Assembly (NCBI GenBank): GCA_000716465.1
Contig: JNWL01000044.1
Span: forward strand, 1-48,680
DNA length: 48,680 nucleotides
Origin: Streptomyces bikiniensis
GTDB taxonomy: Bacteria; Actinomycetota; Actinomycetes; Streptomycetales; Streptomycetaceae
Direction of reading: 5' to 3'
Positions 23,321-31,461 of this stretch are shown in pieces (position 1 is the stretch's first letter; each line of letters opens with the position of its first letter). The position numbers were made by a program, and so were the translations under genes. A model generated the notes under the pieces. That model saw nothing but the letters and a program-made list of their open reading frames with translations, was not told where the DNA came from and ran no database searches.

Positions 23321-25764
23321 TCGTTCTCTCCGGTCGTGGTGGCGGGCTTCTTCGCGTTCCAGAAGCCCGCGATGCCCGCGGTCAGCGCGCCGCTGTTCCA
23401 CGACGCGTCGGCCGCGGCGTCCTCCAGTGCGAAGGCGCGTTCGATCTCCTCGGACGGGGGCCGCAGCAGTGCGAGGTGCAGGGCGGTGTTGTTGCCGCCC
23501 TCCGGTGTCCAGGCACGGACGAGGTCGATCGCGCGGTCCAGCAGGTCGTCCTGTCCGACGATCTGGTCGATGAGACCGATCCGCAGTGCTTCTTCGGCGC
23601 CGATGCGCTCCGAGCCCAGGACGATCCGCATCGCGTGATTGCGGACGATGCGGGTGAGGAGCACGCTCGACGCGTTGGAGATCGTGAGGCCGCGGGCATT
23701 CTCCGGCTGGAAGAACGTGGTCTGCGGGGTGCCCAGCCGCGCGTCGCAGCACAGCGTGATCTCCGAGGCGCCGCCCACCGCGATCCCGTTGATCGCCGCG
23801 ACCACGGGGACCCGGGTCTCGATCACCGCCCGGGTGACGTCGTGGAAGGTCTCGAAGGTCTCGCGCATCTCGGCGAACGTGGTCGGCGGAGCGCTGAGGT
23901 CCTCGCCCGCGCTGAACGCGCGGCCCGTGCCCGTGATCACGATTCCCCGGGCCCGCTCACCGGTGCCGTGTTCGCGGATGAGCGCGGCGAGGCGCTGGCG
24001 CATTCCGACGGTGAGCGCGTTGAGCTTCGACGGGCGCCGCAGGGTGATCACGGCGACCTCGCGGATGACGTCGACGAGCACGTGTTCGGCCGCCGTGTCC
24101 GACAGGGCCGCGTCCGACGACGCCGCGGGGGTCGACGAGGTCCGGTCGCACAGGTCGAAGGTGGTGCCGGGGGCTTCGGCCGCCCGGGCCCTGAGCGCGG
24201 GCTTGGACACCCGCTCCGACGGGGTCCGGGGGAAGTCCGCGACGAATTCGACGTAGCGCGGCACTTTGAACCGCGCGAGCCGTTCCGCGACCCGGGCGAT
24301 GATGGCCTCGGCCGTCGTCCGGTCGCCGGTGCAGCCCGCCGCGAGCTGGACGAAGACCTTGACCTCCTCCCCGAGCACCTCGTCGGGTTCGGCGACGACC
24401 GCGGCCGCGACGACGCGGTCGTCGGTTTCGAGCGCCGCCTCCACCTCGGCGCTGGCCACGTTCTCGCCGCCGCGCCGCACCATGTCCTTGATGCGGCCCA
24501 CCAGGCGGATCTCGCCCCGGTCGTCGGCGACCGCGAGATCGCCGGTGTGCAGCCATCCGTCCCGTAGCGCCCGCGCGGTCTCCCCGGGCCGGTTCCAGTA
24601 GCCGAGCATCATCGGCTTTCCGGACACGGTCAGTTCGCCGGGTGTGCCGGTGGGGACCTCGGCGCCGTCGGCGTCCACGATCCTGACGCGCTTGGTGGGC
24701 ACGGGCCGCCCGATGCCGCCGCTCCCGACGACCGCGGGATCGGCGAGCGGGCTGATCAGGTCGATCCCGCTCTCGGTCATGCCGTACAGCTCTCGCCACG
24801 GTGCGCCCCAGCGGTCCTCCAGCCGGGCGTGCAGCGCCACGGGGATCGCGGAACAGAACACCGCACGCAGGTGGTTGTCCCGGTCGTCGGCGGCGGGCGG
24901 CTGCTTGAACAGCAGGGTGGGCATCGCTCCGAGGACGTAGCAGAAGGTCACGCGGTGGCGCCGCACGTCGGCCATGAACCCCGACGCGGAGAACCGCGGC
25001 AGCACCACCAGGGGCGCGCCGGCGGTCAGGGCGAGCACCGTGTTCCACTGCGGGTCCATGTACGAGAAGGGCTGTGCCGTGAGCAGCACGTCGTCGTCGC
25101 CGAGGCCGGCGGCCGCGGCGCAGTCCCGGGCGATGCGGGTCCAGTAGTCGTGGGTCAGCATGCACGCCTTCGGGAATCCGGTGGTGCCCGAGGTGTACTG
25201 CAGGTTGGCCAGCGTGTCCGGGGTGATCGCGACGTCCGGCGCGGTGGCCGGGAGGCCCGTGTCGGGGATGTCGGCGACGTCGACGACGCGGATGCCCGCG
25301 AGGGCGTCGTCGTCGGACACCGCCCGGCGCACCAGCGGGAGGTGCTCGGTGTCGGTGACGATCGCTCGCGCGCCGGAGTCGCGGAGCACGAACGCCAGGT
25401 CGGCCGCTCGGTACGCCGCGTTGACGGGCACGGTGACGGCACCGGCCTTGAGCACCGCGAACCAGGTGAGCGGCCACTGCGGGACGTTCGGCAGCATGAT
25501 CGCGACGCGGTCGCCCGGCGCCACGCCGTCGACCTCGACGAGGCGGTGCGCCAGCCGCGACGACGATGCGTCGGCCTGCTCGTAGGTCCACGAGGCGTCG
25601 CCGAACCGCAGCAGTTCGGCGCCGGGAGTGCGGGCGGCACCGTCCGCCAGCAGGCCGGTGACGGTACGCACCCGGGGCGTCTCCCCCGTCCGGTCGAGGG
25701 CGACGGCGGGACGCCCCGGTGTTCCGTCCCCGGGCGTGGTCGCGGTCATCGGGTCAGCCGGCAT
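23317..25764 (-). CDS. Fused acyl-CoA ligase and enoyl-CoA hydratase
   Basis: One uninterrupted 815-residue frame joins two enzymes. Residues 35-530 are an adenylate-forming ligase: P-loop YTSGTTGFPKACMLTHD (190-206), ELYGMTESG, GWLHTGDLAV, hinge RIKDMVRRGGENV and catalytic Lys521. After a 30-residue Ala/Ser/Thr linker, residues 560-815 are a crotonase with AFSAGEDLS, then GGASE (Glu668) and FQPE (Glu688). These two glutamates are 20 apart, as in authentic enoyl-CoA hydratases. The ATG at 25764 has a perfect AGGAGG seven bases upstream. The gene overlaps the amidotransferase gene by 19 nt and the dehydrogenase by 4. It would activate a carboxylic acid to its CoA thioester and hydrate an enoyl-CoA, presumably with an outside acyl-CoA dehydrogenase between the two steps. 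Confidence 0.9.
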   Translation of the reverse strand: MPADPMTATTPGDGTPGRPAVALDRTGETPRVRTVTGLLADGAARTPGAELLRFGDASWTYEQADASSSRLAHRLVEVDGVAPGDRVAIMLPNVPQWPLTWFAVLKAGAVTVPVNAAYRAADLAFVLRDSGARAIVTDTEHLPLVRRAVSDDDALAGIRVVDVADIPDTGLPATAPDVAITPDTLANLQYTSGTTGFPKACMLTHDYWTRIARDCAAAAGLGDDDVLLTAQPFSYMDPQWNTVLALTAGAPLVVLPRFSASGFMADVRRHRVTFCYVLGAMPTLLFKQPPAADDRDNHLRAVFCSAIPVALHARLEDRWGAPWRELYGMTESGIDLISPLADPAVVGSGGIGRPVPTKRVRIVDADGAEVPTGTPGELTVSGKPMMLGYWNRPGETARALRDGWLHTGDLAVADDRGEIRLVGRIKDMVRRGGENVASAEVEAALETDDRVVAAAVVAEPDEVLGEEVKVFVQLAAGCTGDRTTAEAIIARVAERLARFKVPRYVEFVADFPRTPSERVSKPALRARAAEAPGTTFDLCDRTSSTPAASSDAALSDTAAEHVLVDVIREVAVITLRRPSKLNALTVGMRQRLAALIREHGTGERARGIVITGTGRAFSAGEDLSAPPTTFAEMRETFETFHDVTRAVIETRVPVVAAINGIAVGGASEITLCCDARLGTPQTTFFQPENARGLTISNASSVLLTRIVRNHAMRIVLGSERIGAEEALRIGLIDQIVGQDDLLDRAIDLVRAWTPEGGNNTALHLALLRPPSEEIERAFALEDAAADASWNSGALTAGIAGFWNAKKPATTTGENE

Positions 25765-26522
25765 GCTCCGGCCTCCTGTCGTTGTCTCGATTCGTCGACG
25801 ATCCAGGCCATGGCCGGGTCGTCCCGTTCCATCCACTCGGGGTGCCACTGCACCCCGAGGATCGGCGCGCCGGGCGCCTCCACGGCCTCCGCCACCCCGT
25901 CGGGCGTGCGGCCCGTGACGACGAGCCCCGCGCCGCACCGGTCGACGGCCTGGTGGTGCCACGAGTTGGTGACGGCGCTGTCGCCGAAGAGCCGCGCGGC
26001 CGTCGAGCCGGGCTCGAAGGTCACGACGTGCTCGGCGTCGCCGTCGGTGGGCGCGGCCAGCGGCGACAAGTGCGGCACGGGGCCGGGCGGCAGGTCCGCG
26101 ACGAGCGTTCCGCCCAGCGCCACGTTGAGCAGCTGCATCCCGCGGCACACCCCCAGCACGGGGATGCCGCGGTCCACGGCGGCGCGGGTCAGGGTGAACT
26201 CGTAGTCGTCGCGTTCCGGATCGTGCGCATGGGGATCGAGCCGAGGGTCGACATCGCGGACCACGGAGGTGTCGCCGCCCCACCGGGCCGGGTGCACGTC
26301 CTGCCCGCCGGTGATCACCACCCCGGACACCCACGCGCAGACGTCCAGCGGATCGGCGTCGTAGGACAGGAGCACGGGCACCCCGCCGGCCTGCGCCACC
26401 CGCGTCGCGAACGCGGACATGTACGAGTCCACGCACGCCGTGGCGTAACGGTCGTCCGTTCCGGCGATCAGGCCCAGCCGGAACCGGCGGCCGGTGATAC
26501 CGACCAGTGGCTTGCCGCTCAC
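25746..26522 (-). CDS. Class I glutamine amidotransferase-like hydrolase (PuuD-like, peptidase C26)
   Basis: A 258-residue free-standing hydrolase. The triad is complete: Cys126 in LGVCRGMQLLN, with His227 and Glu229 in GVQWHPEW. Conserved ITGGQDVHPARW and NSWHHQAV segments match gamma-glutamyl-GABA hydrolases. GTG at 26522 is chosen as start because it overlaps the upstream stop as GTGA, like other junctions of this operon; the frame stays open to 26552. Paired with the gamma-glutamylamide ligase just upstream, it should remove the glutamyl group once the amine carbon skeleton has been oxidised. Confidence 0.88.
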   Translation of the reverse strand: MSGKPLVGITGRRFRLGLIAGTDDRYATACVDSYMSAFATRVAQAGGVPVLLSYDADPLDVCAWVSGVVITGGQDVHPARWGGDTSVVRDVDPRLDPHAHDPERDDYEFTLTRAAVDRGIPVLGVCRGMQLLNVALGGTLVADLPPGPVPHLSPLAAPTDGDAEHVVTFEPGSTAARLFGDSAVTNSWHHQAVDRCGAGLVVTGRTPDGVAEAVEAPGAPILGVQWHPEWMERDDPAMAWIVDESRQRQEAGACRLTR

Positions 26523-27892
26523 GGGAACTCGAAGTAGCGACGGGTCTCCCACGCGGAGAGCTCGGCGTACGGGTCACCGCCCTTGGTGTGGAACTCCATC
26601 CATTCCCACCGGCGCGACGCCACCCAGAAGTCGACGAACTCCTCGCCCAGGTACTCGCGGAGTATCTCGTCGCCTTCCAGCGCGGCGATGGCCTTCGTGA
26701 TCGTGTCCGGGATCCGCTCGACCCCGCTGTCGTACGGCAGGCTCCACGCCATGTCGTCGACCTGCGGCGGTGCCTGCATCCGCCGTTCGATGCCGGCCAC
26801 GACCCCGGCCAGCACGCCGGCCAGCGCGTAGTACGGGTTGACGTCCGAACCGGGTAGCCGGTACTCGAGCCGCGCGTACTTGGGGTGCCCGACGATGGCC
26901 CGCACCGCCGCGGTCTTGTTGTTGACGCCCCAGCTGATGGTGGTCGGTGGGCCGCTGATGTCGACCAGGCGCCGGTACGAGGTGATCTGCGGCAGCGCCA
27001 GAAGGGTGTTTCCCGCCATCGTGGCCATCAGCCCGCCGACGGCCTGCAGCATCACCTCGGACGGTCCTCCGGGTGCGAAGAACTGGTTCTCGCCGTCCCG
27101 GTGCAGCGAGAGGTTGATGTGCGCGCCCTGCCCGAATCCGGCGGTCGGCTTGGCCATGAAGGTCACCGACCGGTCCTGCTCGAACGCGACTTCGCGCATC
27201 ACCTGCTTGGTGCGCACCCAGGAGTCCCCGAGCGACACCGGATCACTGGGCGCGAGGTTCAACTCGGTCTGGCCGGGGGCGGCCTCGTCGGTCCACGCCT
27301 CCCAGGTGATGCCGAGCTCGTCGAGCCGGTCGGTGACCGCGTCCATGTAGTCGACCCAGTCCTTCGACCTCGCCAGGTGGTAGGTGGCGCCGGTGTCTCC
27401 GCCGAGCGGGGTGAGATCGCGGTACCCGCGGGCCCGCGCCTCCTGGACGGACTCCGCGAACAGCGTCGTTTCGATCTCCACCGCGACCTTGGCGGTGTAG
27501 CCGAGGGCCTGGAGGCGCTCGACCAGTCTGCGCACCATGTTCCGCGGACAGATCGGCACCGGCCGCCCGTCCCGTAGCCAGTAGTCACCGATGACTGCTT
27601 CGAGGCCGGGCTTCCACTGCACCAGCGTGGCCATGTCGGGGATCATCGAGATGTCGTAGAGGTTGCCGCGCCAGTCCGGGAACGCGTCGCCGTACACGAA
27701 CGCGTTGCCCAGGTCGATCGCGAACAGGATGTCGGCGAAGGCGAAGCCCGACTCCTTACCGGACGCGAACTTCGCCGGCGTGACGGTCTTCCCCAGGAAG
27801 CTCCCGTCGTGGCCGGTGGCCTCCAAGCGGACGGCTCTCGTGGGTGCTGTCCGAGCGGACCTGGTGGATGCCGGCCGGGTGAGTTCAGACAT
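26519..27892 (-). CDS. Glutamine-synthetase-like gamma-glutamylamine ligase (PuuA/GlnA3 type)
   Basis: A 457-residue member of the glutamine synthetase superfamily in the PuuA-like branch. It has a short N-terminal beta-grasp part and a C-terminal catalytic barrel. Recognisable elements include AVEIETTLFAES, GQTELNLAPSDP, KPTAGFGQGAHINLSLH, INGLEA-equivalent SWGVNNKTAAVRAI and LEYRLPGSDVNPYYALAGVLAG. Such enzymes join glutamate to an amine using ATP rather than making glutamine. It is followed by the amidotransferase-like hydrolase with a 4-nt overlap, the classic pairing of gamma-glutamylation pathways for putrescine, isopropylamine, aniline or ethanolamine. Which amine is used here is unknown. 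Confidence 0.9.
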   Translation of the reverse strand: MSELTRPASTRSARTAPTRAVRLEATGHDGSFLGKTVTPAKFASGKESGFAFADILFAIDLGNAFVYGDAFPDWRGNLYDISMIPDMATLVQWKPGLEAVIGDYWLRDGRPVPICPRNMVRRLVERLQALGYTAKVAVEIETTLFAESVQEARARGYRDLTPLGGDTGATYHLARSKDWVDYMDAVTDRLDELGITWEAWTDEAAPGQTELNLAPSDPVSLGDSWVRTKQVMREVAFEQDRSVTFMAKPTAGFGQGAHINLSLHRDGENQFFAPGGPSEVMLQAVGGLMATMAGNTLLALPQITSYRRLVDISGPPTTISWGVNNKTAAVRAIVGHPKYARLEYRLPGSDVNPYYALAGVLAGVVAGIERRMQAPPQVDDMAWSLPYDSGVERIPDTITKAIAALEGDEILREYLGEEFVDFWVASRRWEWMEFHTKGGDPYAELSAWETRRYFEFP

Positions 27893-28550
27893 CGAAGCGA
27901 ACCTTCCACGAGGCAGCCGTCATGACCGACAGCTGCGAGAGCGTCCCCTGGACCCGCAGGCCGGACTCCAGGGAGGTGAGCAGGTAGTCGGCGCCGGTGA
28001 ACACGCCCGCCAGCGCCTCGGGCGTGCCGACCATGCGGTACGTGCTGGGGCCCGCACCGAATCTGGCCTCCTGGGGGCCCTCCGGCTCCCTCGCCACCGC
28101 GACGAGGACGTCGGGGACGCCGCGGATGCCGCGGGTCACGTCCCAGAAGTGCTCGGCGGCCTCGCGCCATGGAGGCAACGGGGGCCGGAGGGCGCGGAGC
28201 ATCCCGCCGGCCAGTTCCGCGTCACCGTCCGGATCCCGCGTGGGCGCGAAACGGGATTCGAGGTCGACGACCAGCGTGGCGTCGGCCGGCGCGAAGACGC
28301 CGCCGGTCACGGTGACGGCGCCGCCGTGCAGCGTGACGGTGGCGGCCTGCGGGGTGACGTGCGAGCGGACGGCGACCGTCCCCGTGCCCCGGCCGAGCAC
28401 CTCGGGGGCGTGACCGGTCCGGACCGCGTCGCGCAGGGTCCGGCCGAGCAGCCGGACGACGGGCGTGGCATCGTCGTCGATCTCTATCCGGACCGGCGCA
28501 CGCTGAGCGACGGGACTCTTCGGAATCGCAGCGGTTTCTGTCACTCTCAT
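27885..28550 (-). CDS. Unrecognised protein, possibly two SCP2-like lipid-binding modules
   Basis: A 221-residue soluble protein without signal peptide or membrane helix that I cannot assign firmly. Residues about 50-105 (GTGTVAVRSHVTPQAATVTL, then ADATLVVDL) resemble SCP2/sterol-carrier folds. The tail (TYRMVGTPEALAGVFTGADY followed by GLRVQGTLSQLSVM) looks like a second copy of the same pattern. If so, it may carry a hydrophobic substrate or intermediate. It lies 46 nt after the permease gene and overlaps the gamma-glutamylamine ligase start by 8 nt, so it is certainly part of the operon. It could also be a small chaperone-like partner of the ligase. The DNA shows no sign of decay. Confidence 0.55.
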   Translation of the reverse strand: MRVTETAAIPKSPVAQRAPVRIEIDDDATPVVRLLGRTLRDAVRTGHAPEVLGRGTGTVAVRSHVTPQAATVTLHGGAVTVTGGVFAPADATLVVDLESRFAPTRDPDGDAELAGGMLRALRPPLPPWREAAEHFWDVTRGIRGVPDVLVAVAREPEGPQEARFGAGPSTYRMVGTPEALAGVFTGADYLLTSLESGLRVQGTLSQLSVMTAASWKVRFDV

Positions 28551-28596
28551 GCCTTTCGATGGCGAATGTGGCGCTACTGGGCTGTGAGCGCGGCGG

Positions 28597-30024
28597 TCAT
28601 TCCAGGGCGGCGTAGACGTCCGGTCGGCGCCGGCGCAGCAGCGCCGCCCACACGAGGCCGCCGGCGAACGCCGCGACGACGACCGCGAGGAAGACGTTCG
28701 CTCCGGTGCGCGACCCGATCAGGAGCTCGAAGTTGCCGATGACGAGCACGAGGATCGTTCCGAGCGCGCCGAGCGCCAGGCCGGGGGCGACGGTGCCCGT
28801 CCATGCGGCCGCCGTGCGGACCCTGCGGAAGTGCACGACGATCGCCGCGGACGTCAGAGCCAGCAGCACGATGAGCCCGAGGGTCCCGGCACCGCCGAAC
28901 CAGGCGTAGACCTCGACGACCGGATCGAGGCCGGCGATCGCCGTGGCCGCGAGCAGGGGGCCGATCAGCCCGGAGGTCAGCAGCGAGGCCACGTGCGGCG
29001 ACCGGTGCGCGGGGTGCACCGAGCCGAGCGAGACCGGGAGCACGCCCTGGCGGCCGAGGGCGAAGAGGTAGCGGGCCACCACGTTGTGCGCGGTGAGGAC
29101 GCAGGCGAAGAAGCTGGTGACGAGGAGAACCTGCATGACGTCGTGGGCGGCTTGGGACAGATAGCGGGTGGCGAGTCCGGGCGCGAGTCCTTCGGGGTCA
29201 TGCGCCGCGAGATCGACGGCACGCGCGATGCCGAGGCCGTTGATCATGGCCCAGGACGAGAAGGCGTAGATCACGGCGATCAGGACGACCGCGATGTAGG
29301 TGGCCCTCGGGACGGTCCGGTCGGGGTCCTCGGCCTCGGACCGGAAGACGGCCGTGGCCTCGAAACCGACGAACCCGAAGACGGCGAACATGATCCCGGT
29401 GCCGGTGGCGCCGCTGGTGAACGCGTCCCAGGTGAGCGGGGCCGCGGAGAGACCTTGGTCGCCGCCGCGCAGCACGATGGCGAGGTCGACGAGGGCGACG
29501 ATCCCGACCTCCGCGATGAGCAGCGCGCCGAGTACTCGCGCGCTGACCTCGACGTTGCGGTGCCCCAGGTACCCGATGGCCGCGAGTCCGGCGCCCGCGA
29601 GGCCCCACCACGGCACCGGGACGCCGAAGAAGGTCTCGATCACGTTGCGCGCGGCGGCCCCGAGGTACGCCGAGACGGCGACGATGAGGAGTGCGTACGT
29701 GACCAGGGCGAGCGCGGCGGCGCCCAACCCGGCGCCGCTGCCGAGGCCGCGCTGGACGTAGGAGGAGAAGGCACCCGCGTTGCGCACCTCAGGGGTCATC
29801 GCCGAGTACCCGATCGTGAACAGTACGAGCACGACTCCGACGATCGCGAAGTCGACCGGCGTTCCGATCCCGTTCCCCGAACCGAGCATCAACGGGATGA
29901 GTCCGGCGAACACCGTCAGCGGCGCGGCCATCGCCACGACCATGAAGACGATCTGCGGGACGCCCAGGGTCCGGTCCAGGCCGGTGGTGAGCTCTTGCGT
30001 CCGCGCTTCGCGCTGCTGGCTCAT
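28597..30024 (-). CDS. APC-family amino acid/amine permease
   Basis: A 475-residue inner-membrane transporter with about 12 helices of the amino acid-polyamine-organocation superfamily. The first helix holds the unwound motif VAMAAPLTVFAG, and FGFVGFEATAVFRSEAEDPDRTVPRA is the conserved helix 6 to loop region. ATG at 30024 has AAGGGAG upstream; the in-frame extension to 30198 lacks a ribosome site and crosses an intergenic spacer. It should import the amine substrate, playing the PuuP role for the downstream ligase. Confidence 0.9.
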   Translation of the reverse strand: MSQQREARTQELTTGLDRTLGVPQIVFMVVAMAAPLTVFAGLIPLMLGSGNGIGTPVDFAIVGVVLVLFTIGYSAMTPEVRNAGAFSSYVQRGLGSGAGLGAAALALVTYALLIVAVSAYLGAAARNVIETFFGVPVPWWGLAGAGLAAIGYLGHRNVEVSARVLGALLIAEVGIVALVDLAIVLRGGDQGLSAAPLTWDAFTSGATGTGIMFAVFGFVGFEATAVFRSEAEDPDRTVPRATYIAVVLIAVIYAFSSWAMINGLGIARAVDLAAHDPEGLAPGLATRYLSQAAHDVMQVLLVTSFFACVLTAHNVVARYLFALGRQGVLPVSLGSVHPAHRSPHVASLLTSGLIGPLLAATAIAGLDPVVEVYAWFGGAGTLGLIVLLALTSAAIVVHFRRVRTAAAWTGTVAPGLALGALGTILVLVIGNFELLIGSRTGANVFLAVVVAAFAGGLVWAALLRRRRPDVYAALE

Positions 30025-30289
30025 GACGGCTGCTCCCTTCAGTGGTGCTCTCCGTGCCGGCGTCTCCGACGCGGCAGCTTCCGACGGCGAGATCTCGCGC
30101 CCTCGCGCCGAGGAGTCCCGGTGACACCGAGATCGTCGGTCGGCGCGGCGGTTGCGCCGCGCACTGGCGCACCCCCTACGGAACGGGGGGACGAGCAACG
30201 TTCGCGTCGCGAACCGGCGCGACCGACACCGATCGCGCTTTGGGCGCAGCGGCGGAATGAGGCCGCCGTACCGCTTCGAGCGGCCGCGC
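30025..30289 (-). promoter_or_regulatory. Spacer before permease, possible internal promoter
   Basis: No gene is visible in these 265 bp. An inverted repeat at about 30150-30173 (arms GGTTGCGCC and GGCGCACC) lies about 130 nt before the permease start and partly resembles the palindrome at 33076. An internal promoter here would let the second half of the operon be expressed independently. Confidence 0.35.
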
Positions 30290-30565
30290 CGGTGGATAGG
30301 TCGGCTTGCCAGCGACGTGGGTCCCGAAGGTTCCGAGCGCGTCTAGAAGCGCGAGGACCCCGTCCTGGCCCGGTCCGACCCCCTGTCCGCCGCCTTCGGT
30401 GATCACGCCGTCGGCGACGTCAGGTCCATCGTGCGGCCGCCGACACGGTCACCGGCTTCGATCACCACGACCGGCCGGTCGGCCGGCCCGCGCCGGCCGT
30501 CGTGCCGCGGCCACCACGGAGAGGCCGGCGCCGATGACGACGTCCGTGGTGCGCGGCGCGGTCAT
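30290..30565 (-). pseudogene. Flavin amine oxidase, decayed N-terminal remnant
   Basis: Three minus-strand frames read in order give one recognisable protein. Frame one is MTAPRTTDVVIGAGLSVVAA with the FAD-binding GxGxxG-like start. Frame two is VVVIEAGDRVGGRTMDLT, the GG-doublet motif. Frame three is VADGVITEGGGQGVGPGQ followed by LALLDALGTFGTHVAGKP. These are the first 95 or so residues of a monoamine/putrescine oxidase. Two frameshifts separate them, GLSG has become GLSV, the usual W in GGQWVGPGQ is G, and about 350 C-terminal residues are missing. The ATG at 30565 still overlaps the hydrolase stop (ATGA), showing that this was once a working gene of the operon. Confidence 0.8.
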
Positions 30566-31461
30566 CCCGATGCCTTTTCGAGGTGTCCGACGACGTGGTC
30601 GGCGACCAGGGGCGCGAGCGCGTCGGGCAGGTGGTGCCCCATTCCGGGAATCACCACGTGCCGCGCGTCCGGGATCGCGGCCGCGGTGGCGTCGCCCCCG
30701 GACGGCGCGACGATGAGGTCGCGATCGCCGTTGAGCACCAGGGTGGGGGCCGTGATGCGGGCGATCTCCGCCGTCCGGTCGCCCGAGGCATGGATGGCCT
30801 GGACCTGCCGGGCGGTCCCCGCCGCACCGTCGCCGGCCGTGCGGTTCCACGTCCGAACGGCGTGGCGTGTTTCTTCGGCCTCGTCGATCGGGAAGCCGGT
30901 GCCCGCGAGGTGCGCCGTCATGCGAAGGTGCGCACGCACGGCCTGCACCCGGTTCCGCGGCGGCGGGGCGGCGAGCAGCACCATGGTGGACGCGGCCGGC
31001 CGGCCGACCTTCGGATCACCCGTGGTGGAGTACAAAGAGGTCAGCGACCTGGTGAGTTCGGGGTACCGCGCCGCGACGGTCTGCGCGATCATCCCGCCCA
31101 TCGAGCGCCCGACGAGGTGCACCGGCCCCAGACCGACGTGCTCGATCAGCTGCGCGGCATCGGCCGCCATGTCGGCCAGCGTGTACGCGTCGCGGCGGGG
31201 CCGGCCGAGTAGTTGCCGGAGCGTGCTGGGTGGTGGAGTGGTCGCGTAGGTGGAGCGCCCGCAGTCGCGGTTGTCCATGCGGATCACCCGACGACCGGTG
31301 TCGGCGAGCGCGGAGACGAACCGCTCGGACCACATCGTCAAGTCCTCGGCGAGGCCGGCGATGAGCAGGATCGGCGGGGTGCCGGACTCGCCGTCGATTC
31401 GGTAGCAGACCCGCGTGCCGCCCGGAAGGGTGACGAAGCGGTCCTCGGTGGAGTCAGGCAC
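30562..31461 (-). CDS. Alpha/beta-hydrolase (esterase/lactonase)
   Basis: A 299-residue cytoplasmic hydrolase. The nucleophile elbow GRSMGGM holds the catalytic serine, GDRDLIV gives the acid and GMGHHLPD the histidine. The oxyanion region is LIAGLAEDLTMW, and MDNRDCGRST is typical of the epoxide-hydrolase/esterase branch. GTG at 31461 is taken as start because it overlaps the monooxygenase gene by 8 nt and homology begins at FVTLPGGTRVCYR. Directly downstream of a Baeyer-Villiger monooxygenase it most likely hydrolyses the ester or lactone that enzyme makes. Confidence 0.88.
   Translation of the reverse strand: MPDSTEDRFVTLPGGTRVCYRIDGESGTPPILLIAGLAEDLTMWSERFVSALADTGRRVIRMDNRDCGRSTYATTPPPSTLRQLLGRPRRDAYTLADMAADAAQLIEHVGLGPVHLVGRSMGGMIAQTVAARYPELTRSLTSLYSTTGDPKVGRPAASTMVLLAAPPPRNRVQAVRAHLRMTAHLAGTGFPIDEAEETRHAVRTWNRTAGDGAAGTARQVQAIHASGDRTAEIARITAPTLVLNGDRDLIVAPSGGDATAAAIPDARHVVIPGMGHHLPDALAPLVADHVVGHLEKASG

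Noticed and set aside
24829..26205. 458-codon plus-strand frame across the ligase and hydrolase genes
   Set aside because: Antisense to two genes with intact catalytic motifs and a perfect ribosome site.
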